A stretch of DNA of 47,920 nucleotides, taken from Pseudoflavonifractor phocaeensis (GTDB lineage: Bacteria; Bacillota; Clostridia; Oscillospirales; Oscillospiraceae). The stretch covers positions 1-47,920 of the forward strand of contig NZ_JADYUM010000019.1 in the NCBI RefSeq assembly GCF_021531815.1. Direction: 5' to 3'. Position 1 is the first letter of the stretch, and each line of letters starts with the position of its first letter. The translations under genes and the position numbers were made by a program. The notes below the pieces were generated by a model. That model had not been told where the DNA came from. It saw only the letters and a list, made by a program, of their open reading frames with translations, and did no database searches. Positions 22,911 through 31,669 of this stretch are shown here, in pieces.

Positions 22911-25334
22911 CTATACCAGCCGGACCTGTACCCGGCCGTCCTCCGCCACCACCTGCAAGGTGTCCCCTTTTCTCACCTGCCCCGCCAGCATCAGGTCGGC
23001 CGCCGGGTCCTCTACCAGGGCGGAGATGGCCCGCCGCAGGGGACGGGCGCCGTATTCCTGGCTGCTGCCCTGGCTGGCCAGCAGGTCCACCGCCGGCTCC
23101 TCCACCTCCAGCGCCACCCCCAACCGGTTCAGGCGGTCCCCGGTCTCAGCCAGCAGCTGCCTGGTGATGGCCCCCAGGGAATCCCGGTCCAGGGGATGGA
23201 ACACCAAAACGGCGTCCAGCCGGTTCAAAAATTCCGGGGCGAAGGTGCGCCGCGCGTCGGCCAACACCGCCCGCTCCAGCTCCTCCCGCTCGGCGGAGCC
23301 CCCTGCGGAGAATCCCAGCTGCCGCCCCCGGGCGAAGCGGCCCGCCCCCAGATTGGAGGTCATGACCAGCACCGTATTCCGGAAATCGGTCTTTCTTCCC
23401 TGGGCGTCGGTGAGCACACCCTCCTCCATCACCTGAAGAAGAATGGACCAGATGTCCCGGTGGGCCTTCTCCAGCTCGTCCAGCAGCACCACCGACCAGG
23501 GCTCCCGGCGGACCCGCTCGGTGAGCTGTCCGCCCTCCTCATGGCCCACATAGCCGGGAGGGGAACCGATGAGCCGTGAGACGGTGTGTGCCTCCATATA
23601 CTCGGACATGTCGAAGCGGATCAGGGCCTCCTGGCGTCCAAACAGGGCTTTGGCCAGCGCCCGGCACAGCTGGGTCTTTCCCACTCCGCTGGGGCCCAAA
23701 AACAGAAAACTGCCCACCGGACGCCGGGGGTCCTTCAGTCCCAGCCGGCTGCGCCGGACCGCCCGGGTCACCGCTTCCACCGCCCGGTCCTGGCCCAAAA
23801 TGCTCCGGCGCAGCTCCTGGTCCAGCTGGGCGAGGATCCGCCGTTCCGCCTCATCGGGCCGCTCTATGGGCACCCCCGTCCACTGGGCCAACACCGCCCG
23901 GATATCCGCCTCCTCCACCTGCCGGGGGCCCTGGGCGGCCAGCCATTTGGTCCTTTCTCCTTCTAACTGGCGGCGGAAGCTGCTCTCCGCATCCCGCAGC
24001 ATGGCCGCCTTCTCGAAATTCTGCTCCCGGATGGCCTGGGACATCTGCCGGCCCGCCTGGACCGCCCGTCCCTCCAGCTCCCGCAGGGCCGGAGGCAGCG
24101 CCCGCCCGGACAGCCGCGCCCGGGACGCCGCCTCATCCACCAGGTCGATGGCCTTATCCGGCAGAAAGCGCTGGGGCAGGTAGCGGATGGACAGGTCCAC
24201 CGCCGCCTCCAGAGCCTGGTCGGTGATGGTCAGGTGGTGGTGGGTCTCATAGCGGCCCCGAAGTCCCCGGAGAATGGTCAGGGTCTGGTCCCGGCTGGGC
24301 TCCCGGATGGTCACCGGCTGGAAGCGCCGCTCCAGAGCCGCGTCCTTCTCGATATGGCGGCGGTACTCGTCGATGGTGGTGGCGCCGATGACTTGGATCT
24401 CGCCCCGGGCCAGGGCGGGCTTCAGAATGTTGGCCGCGTCAATGGCCCCCTCGGCGCTCCCGGCACCCACAATGGTGTGGAGTTCATCAATGAATAAAAT
24501 GACGTTGCCCGCCCTGCGGACCTCCCCCAGCACATGGCGCAGCTTCTCCTCAAACTCCCCCCGGTACTTGGTCCCCGCCACCATGGCGGACAGGTCCAGG
24601 GCGCACAGCCGCCGCCCCAGCAGGTGGGCGGGGGCGGTACCGTCGGAGATGGCCAGGGCCAGGCTCTCCACCACCGCCGTCTTGCCCACTCCCGGCTCCC
24701 CAATGAGGGCGGGGTTGTTCTTGGTCCGCCGGGACAGAATCTGGATCATCCGCTCCAGCTCCGCCTCCCGCCCGATCACCGGGTCCAGCTTGCCCTCTGC
24801 CGCCATCCGGGTCAGATCCCGGGAACACTGGTCCAGCTGGCGGGTCTCGGCGGCGGTGCGCTGTTCCGGCTCCCGGGGCCGCCGGGCCGACAGTTTTTCT
24901 CCCCCCAGGGAGGCGGAAACGGCCTCATAAAGCTTGCTTTCGTCCACGCCGCAGTCCCGGAGGAGCCGGACTGCGGCGCAGTCTCCCTCCCCCAGCAGGC
25001 CCAGCAGCAGATGCTCGGAGTTCACCGCCCGCTGGCCCAGCCGGCGGCTCTCCCCCACCGCTCCCTGGATGGCTTGGCAGCAGTGGGGCGTCAGGCCCTG
25101 GTGCAGAGACCGGACGGGCACTCCCACCCCAACCTGCTGGGCGATGGCGGACCGGAGGGTCTTGCTGTCCGCCCCCGCCCGCCGCAGAACGGTGGCCGCC
25201 GGGCTGTACTCCTGACAGGCCAGACCCAGCAGCAGGTGCTCACTGCCCACATAGCTGTGCCCCAACTGGGCGGCGTTTTCCTGGGCCAGACGGATGGCCC
25301 CCAGCGCTGTCGATGTAAAACGGCTGTCTGCCAT
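22911..25334 (-). CDS. clpC: ClpC-type AAA+ unfoldase
   Basis: An 807-residue Hsp100 protein: two N-terminal Clp repeats (1-145), AAA-1 with GEPGVGKTA and ILFIDELH, a middle domain with a UVR-like segment ([13 protein letters not shown]), AAA-2 with GPSGVGKTQ and [11 protein letters not shown], and an LGF tripeptide (RQLGFS) at the position of the ClpP-docking loop. It should unfold substrates for ClpP. The short middle domain and UVR segment distinguish it from ClpB. It is not in a ctsR-mcsA-mcsB-clpC operon: the flanking genes are unrelated, so it may be a second copy or a differently regulated one. High Arg and Ala content is typical of this genome. Confidence 0.93.
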   Translation of the reverse strand: MADSRFTSTALGAIRLAQENAAQLGHSYVGSEHLLLGLACQEYSPAATVLRRAGADSKTLRSAIAQQVGVGVPVRSLHQGLTPHCCQAIQGAVGESRRLGQRAVNSEHLLLGLLGEGDCAAVRLLRDCGVDESKLYEAVSASLGGEKLSARRPREPEQRTAAETRQLDQCSRDLTRMAAEGKLDPVIGREAELERMIQILSRRTKNNPALIGEPGVGKTAVVESLALAISDGTAPAHLLGRRLCALDLSAMVAGTKYRGEFEEKLRHVLGEVRRAGNVILFIDELHTIVGAGSAEGAIDAANILKPALARGEIQVIGATTIDEYRRHIEKDAALERRFQPVTIREPSRDQTLTILRGLRGRYETHHHLTITDQALEAAVDLSIRYLPQRFLPDKAIDLVDEAASRARLSGRALPPALRELEGRAVQAGRQMSQAIREQNFEKAAMLRDAESSFRRQLEGERTKWLAAQGPRQVEEADIRAVLAQWTGVPIERPDEAERRILAQLDQELRRSILGQDRAVEAVTRAVRRSRLGLKDPRRPVGSFLFLGPSGVGKTQLCRALAKALFGRQEALIRFDMSEYMEAHTVSRLIGSPPGYVGHEEGGQLTERVRREPWSVVLLDELEKAHRDIWSILLQVMEEGVLTDAQGRKTDFRNTVLVMTSNLGAGRFARGRQLGFSAGGSAEREELERAVLADARRTFAPEFLNRLDAVLVFHPLDRDSLGAITRQLLAETGDRLNRLGVALEVEEPAVDLLASQGSSQEYGARPLRRAISALVEDPAADLMLAGQVRKGDTLQVVAEDGRVQVRLV

Positions 25335-25394
25335 GGTAAGATCACCTCATCCAAAATCTTTTTTAAGGATGCCCGCCTTTTCTAAAATTTAGCA

Positions 25395-25422
25395 TTGCAT
25401 TTTTAAAAAGATGTGATAGAAT
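25395..25422 (+). promoter_or_regulatory. Possible promoter for the ferredoxin gene
   Basis: TTGCAT (25395-25400), 16-base spacer, TAGAAT (25417-25422), about 30 bases before the ATG. Confidence 0.6.
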
Positions 25423-25453
25423 AAATGTACATTTTAATGGAGGTGTACTTATC

Positions 25454-25624
25454 ATGGCCTATGTCATCAGCGATGCTTGCATCAGCTGTGGTTCCTGCGC
25501 GGATGCCTGCCCCGTGGGTGCCATTTCTCAGGGTGCTGATCATTACGAGATCAACGCCGGTTCCTGCCTGGATTGCGGTTCCTGCGCCGACACCTGCCCC
25601 ATGAGTGCTATTTCTCAGGGCTAA
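25454..25624 (+). CDS. 2[4Fe-4S] ferredoxin (clostridial type)
   Basis: A 56-residue protein with two symmetrical cluster motifs, CISCGSCADACPVGAI and CLDCGSCADTCPMSAI, each CxxCxxCxxxCP. This is the classic low-potential clostridial ferredoxin, carrying electrons between pyruvate oxidoreductase-type enzymes, hydrogenases and other redox partners. It has a TGGAGGTG ribosome site, its own promoter and its own terminator. The hydrogenase at 38023 is a possible partner, though not adjacent. Confidence 0.97.
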   Translation: MAYVISDACISCGSCADACPVGAISQGADHYEINAGSCLDCGSCADTCPMSAISQG

Positions 25625-25638
25625 TTACATCCAAGAGT

Positions 25639-25669
25639 GACGCCGGGAGTGATTCCGGCGTCGTCTTTT
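25639..25669 (+). terminator. Terminator of the ferredoxin gene
   Basis: An 8-bp stem (GACGCCGG/CCGGCGTC) with an 8-base loop, followed by GTCTTTTA. Confidence 0.8.
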
Positions 25670-25815
25670 ATACGTTACAATCTAATTTTTAATATTATAT
25701 TTGGTGATTTTTTATATTGATATTTTCCAGCCGTTGGGATATACTGAGCATACCTGAAAAGGGAACCCGGCATACCGTTTACTATCCACCCATTTCCCGG
25801 AAAGGAGTGTCTTGT

Positions 25816-26535
25816 ATGCGTTCCAACGCCATTTCCGCCGGTCAAACCTTCTGCCGGCCTGTCTCCCCCCGCCGTGAGGTCCGGGACCCCTACGACGGCC
25901 TGCGGCCCTGGTCCGCCATGACCCACGGCCTGGGCGCCCTGCTGGCCGTGCTGGGCACCGCCGCCCTCCTGGTCCGGTCCGCCGGACTGGGCAACTGGCT
26001 CAACTTCCAGCTGTTTCTGATCTATGGCCTGTCCATGATCTGTCTGTACACCGCCAGCACCCTGTACCACTGTCTCAACACCTCGGTCCCGGTCCGCATC
26101 GCCCTGCGGAAATATGACCACTGCTCCATCTACCTGCTCATCGCCGGCAGCTACACCCCCGTCTGCCTCACCGTCCTGCGGGACTGCGGCGGCCCCGTCC
26201 TGCTGGCCGCCGTGTGGGCCCTGGCCGCCGCGGGCGTGATCCTGACCATCGCCAAGCTGTCCATTCCCCGGTGGCTCACCAGCGTCATCTATCTGTTCAT
26301 GGGCTGGCTGGCCATTTTCGCCATTGTCCCCATCTACCAGACCCTGCCCGCCAACGGCTTCTTCTGGCTGCTGGCCGGAGGAATTCTTTACTCTGTGGGC
26401 GGTGTTCTCTACGCCGTCAAGTGGCCGGGACGGAACAACCCCCGGTTCGGCTGCCATGAGGTCTTCCACGTCTTTATCCTGTTGGGCAGTATCGCCCACT
26501 TCGTGATGATGTATCAGGTCATCGCCCTGATGTAA
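25816..26535 (+). CDS. Hemolysin III family (PAQR-like) membrane protein
   Basis: ATG 25816 follows AAAGGAGTG. The 239-residue protein has seven membrane segments and the family's conserved residues: STLYHCLN, RKYDHCSIYLLIAGSYTP, and a C-terminal GCHEVFHVFILLGSIAHF with His ligands. Bacterial HlyIII proteins share the PAQR fold, whose Ser/His/Asp set binds zinc in lipid-hydrolase relatives; their true bacterial role is unsettled. Despite the name there is no reason to call it a toxin. It is flanked by its own terminator, so probably monocistronic. Confidence 0.92.
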   Translation: MRSNAISAGQTFCRPVSPRREVRDPYDGLRPWSAMTHGLGALLAVLGTAALLVRSAGLGNWLNFQLFLIYGLSMICLYTASTLYHCLNTSVPVRIALRKYDHCSIYLLIAGSYTPVCLTVLRDCGGPVLLAAVWALAAAGVILTIAKLSIPRWLTSVIYLFMGWLAIFAIVPIYQTLPANGFFWLLAGGILYSVGGVLYAVKWPGRNNPRFGCHEVFHVFILLGSIAHFVMMYQVIALM

Positions 26536-26545
26536 AACCCTTTCC

Positions 26546-26571
26546 GGCCGGGGATGTCCCCGGCCTTTTTT
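26546..26571 (+). terminator. Terminator of the HlyIII gene
   Basis: An 8-bp stem (GGCCGGGG/CCCCGGCC), ATGT loop and a T6 tail. Confidence 0.88.
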
Positions 26572-26597
26572 GTTAAAAATTCATATGGAAAAAGTGT

Positions 26598-26627
26598 TTG
26601 AAATTTCCAAAAAATAAGTGATATGAT
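26598..26627 (+). promoter_or_regulatory. Promoter of a small unknown gene, with an inverted repeat across it
   Basis: TTGAAA (26598-26603), 18-base spacer, TATGAT (26622-26627). The spacer holds AAAATAAGTGA (26611-26621), whose exact reverse complement recurs at 26666-26676 just before the ribosome-binding site. Confidence 0.65.
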
Positions 26628-26694
26628 GAGAATGTGATTGGAAATGTGCATTTTCCCGTATCCAGTCACTTATTTTGCGGAAAGGAGCACCACT

Positions 26695-26934
26695 ATGAAA
26701 CGTATCAAAGCCGCCTGTATCCAGCAGACGCTTCACTTTCTCCTCAAGGAGGACACAGACCACGATCTGGCCGTATCCACCGTCCAGCAGGAGGTGGAGC
26801 GCTACAAACGGCAGCTGGAACGGGGCCATGTTCAGCACAAGATCCTCTCCGAGGAGACTCTGGAGGACGGCTCTGTCCTGATCAAGATCATCAAGCAGTA
26901 CAACGCCTCTCCCGTGGGAGACTACTTAAACTAA
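26695..26934 (+). CDS. Small unknown protein, 79 aa
   Basis: ATG 26695 follows CGGAAAGGAG. The predicted product is charged and soluble, with a helical first half (LLKEDTDHDLAVSTVQQEVERYKRQLE, of which VQQEVERYKRQLE looks amphipathic) and a beta-like end (DGSVLIKIIKQYN). I recognise no family. It has its own promoter and is followed by a strong bidirectional hairpin, so it is a monocistronic unit. The ribosome site, promoter and codon use support a real gene. Confidence 0.75.
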   Translation: MKRIKAACIQQTLHFLLKEDTDHDLAVSTVQQEVERYKRQLERGHVQHKILSEETLEDGSVLIKIIKQYNASPVGDYLN

Positions 26935-27045
26935 ACCCTCTGCCGCCCGAAACCCACGCTCAATGTGTCAGACAGTAGCCGCTGCCGTTGACCAGTGGAG
27001 CTTTAGGCCGCGGCATATCCCGCCCCAACCACTCCTATATTCAAA

Positions 27046-27087
27046 AAAGAGGCCCACTGTCTGATAACACAGACAGTGGGCCTCTTT
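27046..27087. terminator. Strong bidirectional terminator
   Basis: A perfect 18-bp stem (AAAGAGGCCCACTGTCTG arm) with an ATAACA loop, lying between the small plus-strand gene and the minus-strand obg gene. Stretch 26935-27045 holds nothing recognisable. Confidence 0.92.
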
Positions 27088-27168
27088 CAGCCGCAGTACG
27101 GTCATTCACTTGATCACACGGCGCCCAGCATCCGGGCGGCGCTTCACAGGCACAGCCCGCCGGTCCCG

Positions 27169-28449
27169 TTACCGCTGGTATTCAAACTCCAGGTCGTACA
27201 GGGAGACAATGTCCCCGTCGCGGATGCCCATTTCCTCCAGCTTGTCGAACAGGCCGGACTGGCGCAGAGTGCGGTCAAACCAGTTCCGGGACTCGTAATC
27301 GCCAAAGTTGACGTTGGCGATGAGCCGCTGGAGCCACGGCGCTTCCACCACCCAAGTGTCGTCGTAGCGCTCGATCTGGACCTCTCCGGTGGTATCCACC
27401 TCGGGGGGGCGCTCCACATAGGTGGACTCGTACACCGCCACGGGAGGCAGCTCCTGGAGCTCCTGAGCGGCCTTTTTCACCAGTTCCCGGACGCCCTGGT
27501 GGGCGGCGGCGGAGATCTCAAACAGCTCCATGCCCTGCTCCTCCACATGGGCGCGCAGCCGGTCCAGCAGGGCGGGATCGGACATGATGTCCACCTTGTT
27601 GGCCGCCACGATCATCTTTCGGGAAGCCAACTCCGGGGAATACTGCCTGAGCTCGGCGTTGATGGCCTCAAAGTCCTCCACCGGGTCCCGGCCCTCGGAG
27701 CCGGACACGTCCACCACATGGATGAGCAGGCGGCAGCGGTCGATATGCCGCAGGAAGTCGTGTCCCAAGCCAGCCCCCTCGGCAGCGCCCTCGATGATGC
27801 CCGGGATGTCGGCCATGACGAAGGACACCCCTTCTTCCACATAGACCACCCCCAAGTTGGGGAACAGGGTGGTGAAGTGGTAGTTGGCGATCTTGGGCTG
27901 GGCCCGGCTGACTACTGACAGGAGGGTGGACTTGCCCACGTTGGGGAAGCCCACCAGGCCCACGTCGGCCAGCAGCTTCAGCTCCAGCACCACGTCCCGG
28001 CTCTCGCCGGGCAGGCCCGCCTTGGCGAAGCGGGGCACCTGGCGGGTGGGGGTGGCAAAGTGCTTGTTGCCCCAGCCGCCCCGGCCGCCCTTGCACAGGA
28101 TAAAGGGCTCCTCGTCGGACATGTCCTTGATGATCTCCCGGGTCTCGGCGTCCCGGATGATGGTGCCCCGGGGCACCCGGAGCACCAGGTCCTCCCCGTC
28201 CTTGCCCGTGCACCGCTTGCCCTGGCCGTCCATGCCATTGCCCGCCACATACTTGCGCTTATAGCGGAAATCCATTAGGGTGGACATGTGGTCGTTGACC
28301 ACCACCACCACGTTGCCGCCCCGGCCGCCGTCGCCGCCGTCGGGGCCACCCGCGGCCACATACTTCTCCCGGTGGAAGGAGACCACGCCGTTTCCTCCAT
28401 TTCCGGAGCGGACGGTGATGCGGGCGGTATCTACAAAGGGTGCTGCCAT
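27169..28449 (-). CDS. obgE: Obg family GTPase
   Basis: The start is the ATG at 28449, preceded by AAAGGAGG, giving MAAPFVDTARITVRSGNGG. The 426-residue protein has the Gly-rich Obg fold (1-158; GGPDGGDGGRGGNVV), a G domain with GFPNVGKST, DIPGIIEG and NKVDIM, and a C-terminal OCT domain. Obg associates with the 50S ribosomal subunit and couples ribosome assembly to nucleotide levels. It lies downstream of rplU-prp-rpmA, the conserved order, but with a PPC-domain gene and a terminator in between. Confidence 0.97.
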   Translation of the reverse strand: MAAPFVDTARITVRSGNGGNGVVSFHREKYVAAGGPDGGDGGRGGNVVVVVNDHMSTLMDFRYKRKYVAGNGMDGQGKRCTGKDGEDLVLRVPRGTIIRDAETREIIKDMSDEEPFILCKGGRGGWGNKHFATPTRQVPRFAKAGLPGESRDVVLELKLLADVGLVGFPNVGKSTLLSVVSRAQPKIANYHFTTLFPNLGVVYVEEGVSFVMADIPGIIEGAAEGAGLGHDFLRHIDRCRLLIHVVDVSGSEGRDPVEDFEAINAELRQYSPELASRKMIVAANKVDIMSDPALLDRLRAHVEEQGMELFEISAAAHQGVRELVKKAAQELQELPPVAVYESTYVERPPEVDTTGEVQIERYDDTWVVEAPWLQRLIANVNFGDYESRNWFDRTLRQSGLFDKLEEMGIRDGDIVSLYDLEFEYQR

Positions 28450-28531
28450 ATGCCGCACCTCCTTTTTTTGAGGTAAAGAAGACAAGGGACGCGGAGAAAG
28501 ATATTCCCCGCGGCCGCCTCCTGTCAGCGGA

Positions 28532-28954
28532 TCAGAACTCCAGCAGGTTCAGGCCCACGGTGTCGCTGAATTTCCGGCCCACCCGGCCGTCCCAAACCTG
28601 GAGAAACAGCTCCAGGGTGGCGCTGATGGTGGCGGAGGAGAGGTGTCCCGCGTGGACCTCCCCGGTGACGGGATTGCCGATGGTGATATGGAGATGGAGA
28701 TAAGGTTCCCCATCTTTCCGGGTCACATTCCCCACCAGGGCGGAGATCTCATAATCTCCCTGGTAGCGCTGGGAGTAATACTGTTTTTCCGTCGTGTTGA
28801 AAATACCGATGGTCACGTCATTGGCCGCGCCCAGGGCGGAGACAGAGGCCAGCTCGATCTTCTCCTCCTCCACCAGACGGGTCAGGGACGCCACGATCTC
28901 CTCGCCGGGGTCCAGACGCAGGACGTAACCCCGGTCAAACTTCCGGTATTCCAT
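28532..28954 (-). CDS. PPC (DUF296) domain protein, probable DNA-binding
   Basis: A 140-residue single-domain protein with the PPC/AHL fold: RLDPGEEIVASL at the N-terminus, SVSALGAAND, and the LHLHITIGNP and GEVHAGHL segments with metal-binding-like histidines. Such proteins form trimers, and some bind AT-rich DNA or a metal; no bacterial function is firmly established. It sits between the rpmA terminator and obgE, 82 bases before obgE and in the same direction, so it may share obgE transcription. Confidence 0.88.
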   Translation of the reverse strand: MEYRKFDRGYVLRLDPGEEIVASLTRLVEEEKIELASVSALGAANDVTIGIFNTTEKQYYSQRYQGDYEISALVGNVTRKDGEPYLHLHITIGNPVTGEVHAGHLSSATISATLELFLQVWDGRVGRKFSDTVGLNLLEF

Positions 28955-28978
28955 AAGAAACCTTCTTTCTTCAAAAGA

Positions 28979-29010
28979 GAAGCCGCAAACGGTGTGTCGT
29001 TTGCGGCTTC
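28979..29010 (-). terminator. Terminator after rpmA
   Basis: A 13-bp perfect stem (GAAGCCGCAAACG arm) with a 6-base loop; on the minus strand it is followed by TCTTTTG. It separates the rplU-prp-rpmA mRNA from the PPC/obg genes. Confidence 0.75.
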
Positions 29011-29022
29011 GTGACAGTAAAA

Positions 29023-29310
29023 TTACTGAGCGATCTCCTCAACGATGGAGACCTGCTTGCGGTCCTTACCCAGACGCTCGAACTTGACCGTGCCGGTCTT
29101 CAGAGCGAACAGGGTATCGTCGCTGCCCTTACCCACGTTGACACCGGGGTGGATGTGGGTGCCGCGCTGGCGGACCAGCACGTTGCCGGCCAGCACGAAC
29201 TGACCGTCGCCGCGCTTCACGCCCAGGCGCTTGGCCTCAGAATCACGGCCGTTACGGGTGGAACCGACGCCCTTTTTGTGGGCGAAAAACTGCAAACCGA
29301 TATTCAGCAT
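29023..29310 (-). CDS. rpmA: 50S ribosomal protein L27 with cleavable N-terminus
   Basis: A 95-residue L27. It begins [18 protein letters not shown], with the Firmicutes-type extension ending in FF/AHKKG that must be removed by the Prp protease encoded immediately upstream, because the mature L27 N-terminus reaches the peptidyl transferase centre. It follows prp by 3 bases. Confidence 0.97.
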   Translation of the reverse strand: MLNIGLQFFAHKKGVGSTRNGRDSEAKRLGVKRGDGQFVLAGNVLVRQRGTHIHPGVNVGKGSDDTLFALKTGTVKFERLGKDRKQVSIVEEIAQ

Positions 29311-29313
29311 AAC

Positions 29314-29643
29314 TTACACCTCCAAGACAGAAATATGGTCGGGGTACTCCTCCGCCAGCTGGACAAAATGGACCATCAGCGCCGCAAGCAGAGCCTGACA
29401 GGTGCTCTCGTTGGTCTGTCCCAGCTTACCGGGGAGTTTCAGAGTGATGGACGCGTCCTTGTCCCGGACCTTCACCGAGGCCTCCAGGCCCAGCACGTCG
29501 TTGATGGCGCACTCGGTCAGGCGGACCGCGCTGGTGACGGCGGCGCAGACGATGTCCTCACCCTCGGGGGCGTATCCGCTGTGGCCCTTGACTTCAAAGC
29601 CCACGATACGGCTGCCCTCGGAATGGAAGGTCACGGTGGTCAT
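29314..29643 (-). CDS. prp: Ribosomal-processing cysteine protease Prp
   Basis: A 109-residue YsxB/Prp protein with the catalytic residues in FEVKGHSGYAPEGEDIVCAAVT (His in GHSGYA, Cys in DIVCAA). It cleaves the N-terminal extension of L27. Its ATG overlaps the rplU stop by one base (TGATG), and rpmA follows. This is the conserved rplU-prp-rpmA order. Confidence 0.96.
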   Translation of the reverse strand: MTTVTFHSEGSRIVGFEVKGHSGYAPEGEDIVCAAVTSAVRLTECAINDVLGLEASVKVRDKDASITLKLPGKLGQTNESTCQALLAALMVHFVQLAEEYPDHISVLEV

Positions 29644-29954
29644 CAGGCCTTGATGGCGCCGATCTGCACCTTGGTGTAGGGCTGACGGTGGCCCTGACGC
29701 TTACGGTAGCCCTTCTTGGGGCTGTACTTGAAGATCCGGACCTTCTTACCCTTTCCGTTCTTCACGACGGTGGCGTCCACACAAGCGCCCTCCACGGTGG
29801 GAGCGCCGAAGGTGGCGTTGTCGCCGTCCAGGATAGCCAGAACCTGGTCGAAGGTGATGTTCTGGCCGGCCTCGGCCTCCAGCTTCTCGATGAACAGGGT
29901 ATCGCCCTCGCTCACCTTGTACTGCTTGCCGCCGGTCACGATGATTGCCTGCAT
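29643..29954 (-). CDS. rplU: 50S ribosomal protein L21
   Basis: The start is the ATG at 29954 ([14 protein letters not shown], the family's N-terminus), preceded by AAGGAG. The 103-residue protein ends in the rRNA-binding [18 protein letters not shown] region. It is first gene of the rplU-prp-rpmA operon. Confidence 0.97.
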   Translation of the reverse strand: MQAIIVTGGKQYKVSEGDTLFIEKLEAEAGQNITFDQVLAILDGDNATFGAPTVEGACVDATVVKNGKGKKVRIFKYSPKKGYRKRQGHRQPYTKVQIGAIKA

Positions 29955-30076
29955 TTGTTTCAACTCCTTCATTACGGGCTCGCTCTCCTGGGAGGGAACG
30001 GTGTTCCACTTGTGTCAGCACGCTGCCGGCCCCCTGTTTTGGGGTTCCCGCGCTTCTGTCCCACTCAAAGCGGCTT
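29955..30076 (-). promoter_or_regulatory. Structured 5' leader of rplU, candidate L21 autoregulatory leader
   Basis: About 120 transcribed bases lie between the promoter and rplU. They contain several pairings (for example GAACCCC with GGGG-rich sequence around 30020-30050). Firmicutes rplU mRNAs often carry an L21 leader motif; this position and length fit, but I have not matched the consensus base by base. Confidence 0.45.
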
Positions 30077-30080
30077 TGAT

Positions 30081-30109
30081 ATTTTACCAATAAAGACGGG
30101 CTATGTCAA
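30081..30109 (-). promoter_or_regulatory. Promoter of the rplU operon
   Basis: On the minus strand: consensus TTGACA (30109-30104), a 17-base spacer and TAAAAT (30086-30081). Confidence 0.88.
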
Positions 30110-30175
30110 TAGGGCAGGCGCCTGTTTTCGGGAAATTTTTCTCTGTCTCTTTCAATTTTTAATAATAAGAATCAC

Positions 30176-30204
30176 TTGCATTTATTGAGAAAACCTGCTA
30201 TAAT
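30176..30204 (+). promoter_or_regulatory. Promoter of a small unknown gene
   Basis: TTGCAT (30176-30181), 17-base spacer and consensus TATAAT (30199-30204), about 40 bases before the ATG at 30243. Confidence 0.75.
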
Positions 30205-30242
30205 AAACATATCTAAGTGATTGGATAAAAGGAGGACATATC

Positions 30243-30605
30243 ATGGGATTTAAAGTGTTATTCCCCACCTCCCTCTCTCAGGAGGAACTGAAGCAGGATT
30301 TTCAGCAGGCCCGGGATCTAGGCAAGGTACGCCTGGGAGAGCGCAACTGCTACTTCACCCGGTTCTCCGGAAACCTCAGCCTCCCCTACGACCATATTGT
30401 CCGCGCCTGGCTGCGCCAGGAGGAGGTCAACGCCAACCTGTGCTGCGGGCGGGCCAATTTCGACCAATTCTTCCTGATGGTCCAGGACCAGGACGGCACC
30501 GTCCACAAGGGCGAGGTGGTGTCCAAGGAACTGGGCAAAGAGGGGCTGGCCCTGATCTCCCAATACCAGCCCCAGGCGGAGATCGGATACCGGAAAGAGG
30601 CATGA
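30243..30605 (+). CDS. Unknown protein, 120 aa
   Basis: ATG 30243 follows AAAGGAGG. The soluble product has no membrane segment or signal. Visible features are a central ERNCYFTRFSGNLSLPYDHIV stretch (in part RNCYFTRFSG, LPYDHIVRAW) and NANLCCGRANFDQFFLMVQD with paired cysteines. I do not assign a family. It has a good promoter and a bidirectional terminator, so it is a stand-alone unit. Confidence 0.8.
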   Translation: MGFKVLFPTSLSQEELKQDFQQARDLGKVRLGERNCYFTRFSGNLSLPYDHIVRAWLRQEEVNANLCCGRANFDQFFLMVQDQDGTVHKGEVVSKELGKEGLALISQYQPQAEIGYRKEA

Positions 30606-30606
30606 C

Positions 30607-30634
30607 AAAGCGGGACCCATGTGGGTCCCGCTTT
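30607..30634. terminator. Bidirectional terminator
   Basis: A perfect stem (AAAGCGGGACCCA and complement) with a very short loop between converging genes. Confidence 0.9.
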
Positions 30635-30642
30635 TCCTATGC

Positions 30643-31281
30643 TCAAACTGGCATCTCTCCGCCGCCCCGCCCTTTCAGCAGCGTGATCAGATTCCGAGTG
30701 ATCCGCCCGGTAAGCCCCCAGATGACCCGGTCCTCCCAAAAGTAGGACAGCACGGTCTCCCGGCCATTGGCCCAGGGGTAGTTTCGCGGGATACCCAGTT
30801 TTCCGTAGGGAAAGTCCTCCTCCGGGCGAGGGACCAGCGGATAGGTATACTCTACGGGCACCTGGTCCCACAGGTGGGCCAGGGGAACCAAAAACGTCTC
30901 GTCCACCTCTCCCGGGTTCAGGACCATGTGCTCCAGCGCCTCCCGCTCCACCAGGCCCAGAATGGGATAGATGGTCCGGCCGGAGCGGTGGGCAATAAAA
31001 TCCAGGGGGCCCATCACATGGACCGCAGAGGCGGGAATGGCCAGTTCCTCCCAGTTCTCCCGCAGGGCGCACTCCTCCGGCGACTCCGTCCCCTCCACCT
31101 TCCCCCCCGGGAAGCAGATCTCCCCGGGCTGGCGGCGCATGGTGTGGGCGCGGACCTCATACAGCAGAGACAGCCCATCCCCGTCCCGCACCAGCGGGAC
31201 CAGCACGGCGAAGCTGCCCGCGGCATCCATGGGCTTCGGCTGTCTGGTCCGGAAAAATTCCTCCGTTTGACGCAGATCCAT
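30643..31281 (-). CDS. Nudix hydrolase, CoA-pyrophosphatase-like
   Basis: A 212-residue Nudix protein whose box reads GGKVEGTESPEECALRENWEEL (G-x5-E-x7-RE-x2-EEL), preceded by RAHTMRRQPGEICFPGG. The RxxxQPGxxxFPGG pattern just before the box resembles CoA diphosphatases of the NudL/PCD1 type. It would cleave a nucleotide-linked pyrophosphate with Mg. It starts 4 bases after a small membrane-protein gene. Substrate is inferred from the motif. Confidence 0.87.
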   Translation of the reverse strand: MDLRQTEEFFRTRQPKPMDAAGSFAVLVPLVRDGDGLSLLYEVRAHTMRRQPGEICFPGGKVEGTESPEECALRENWEELAIPASAVHVMGPLDFIAHRSGRTIYPILGLVEREALEHMVLNPGEVDETFLVPLAHLWDQVPVEYTYPLVPRPEEDFPYGKLGIPRNYPWANGRETVLSYFWEDRVIWGLTGRITRNLITLLKGRGGGEMPV

Positions 31282-31285
31282 CTCC

Positions 31286-31609
31286 TCACACCCCCAGATT
31301 CAAATAGAGCAGTCCAAAGGTCATGACCACGCCGAAGACGGCCCCAAACAGGTAGGCCGCCTCCCGGGGCCATTTCCAGAACAGGACGGAGAAGCCCAGG
31401 GATAGGGCCAGATTCATCAAAATCAGCTGCTCCTTGGGGCGGTAAATCGCCTCCTCCGCCCCCGGGGCCATGGTGACCCGCTCCGGCAGCAGGCCCCAGC
31501 CCACCGCCGCCCCCATCAGGGCCAGCAGCACCAGGGTATAGACGATCATGTTTCTGTTTTTTTCCAGCTTATTCTTGAGTCCGGAAAACCGCTCCCGCTT
31601 GGACGCCAT
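31286..31609 (-). CDS. Small membrane protein, unknown
   Basis: ATG 31609 follows GAGTGGAGG; the longer frame upstream runs through the argS terminator and is rejected. The 107-residue product has a basic N-terminus (KRERFSGLKNKLEKNRN) and three hydrophobic segments, with LLPERVTMAPG between the first two, faintly like DUF1648 proteins. It is co-transcribed with the Nudix gene. No function is assigned. Confidence 0.75.
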   Translation of the reverse strand: MASKRERFSGLKNKLEKNRNMIVYTLVLLALMGAAVGWGLLPERVTMAPGAEEAIYRPKEQLILMNLALSLGFSVLFWKWPREAAYLFGAVFGVVMTFGLLYLNLGV

Positions 31610-31629
31610 ATCCTCCACTCCTCTCTGAC

Positions 31630-31657
31630 AAAAAACACGCCCTGGGGCGTGTTTTTT
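31630..31657 (-). terminator. Terminator of argS
   Basis: A 13-bp perfect stem (AAAAAACACGCCC and complement) with a 2-base nominal loop; the minus-strand copy ends in a T-run. Confidence 0.9.
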
Positions 31658-31669
31658 GATTGTATCCAA

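Noticed and set aside
25816-26535. Calling the hemolysin III family gene a virulence toxin
   Set aside because: The family name is historical; these are PAQR-like membrane proteins found in harmless bacteria.
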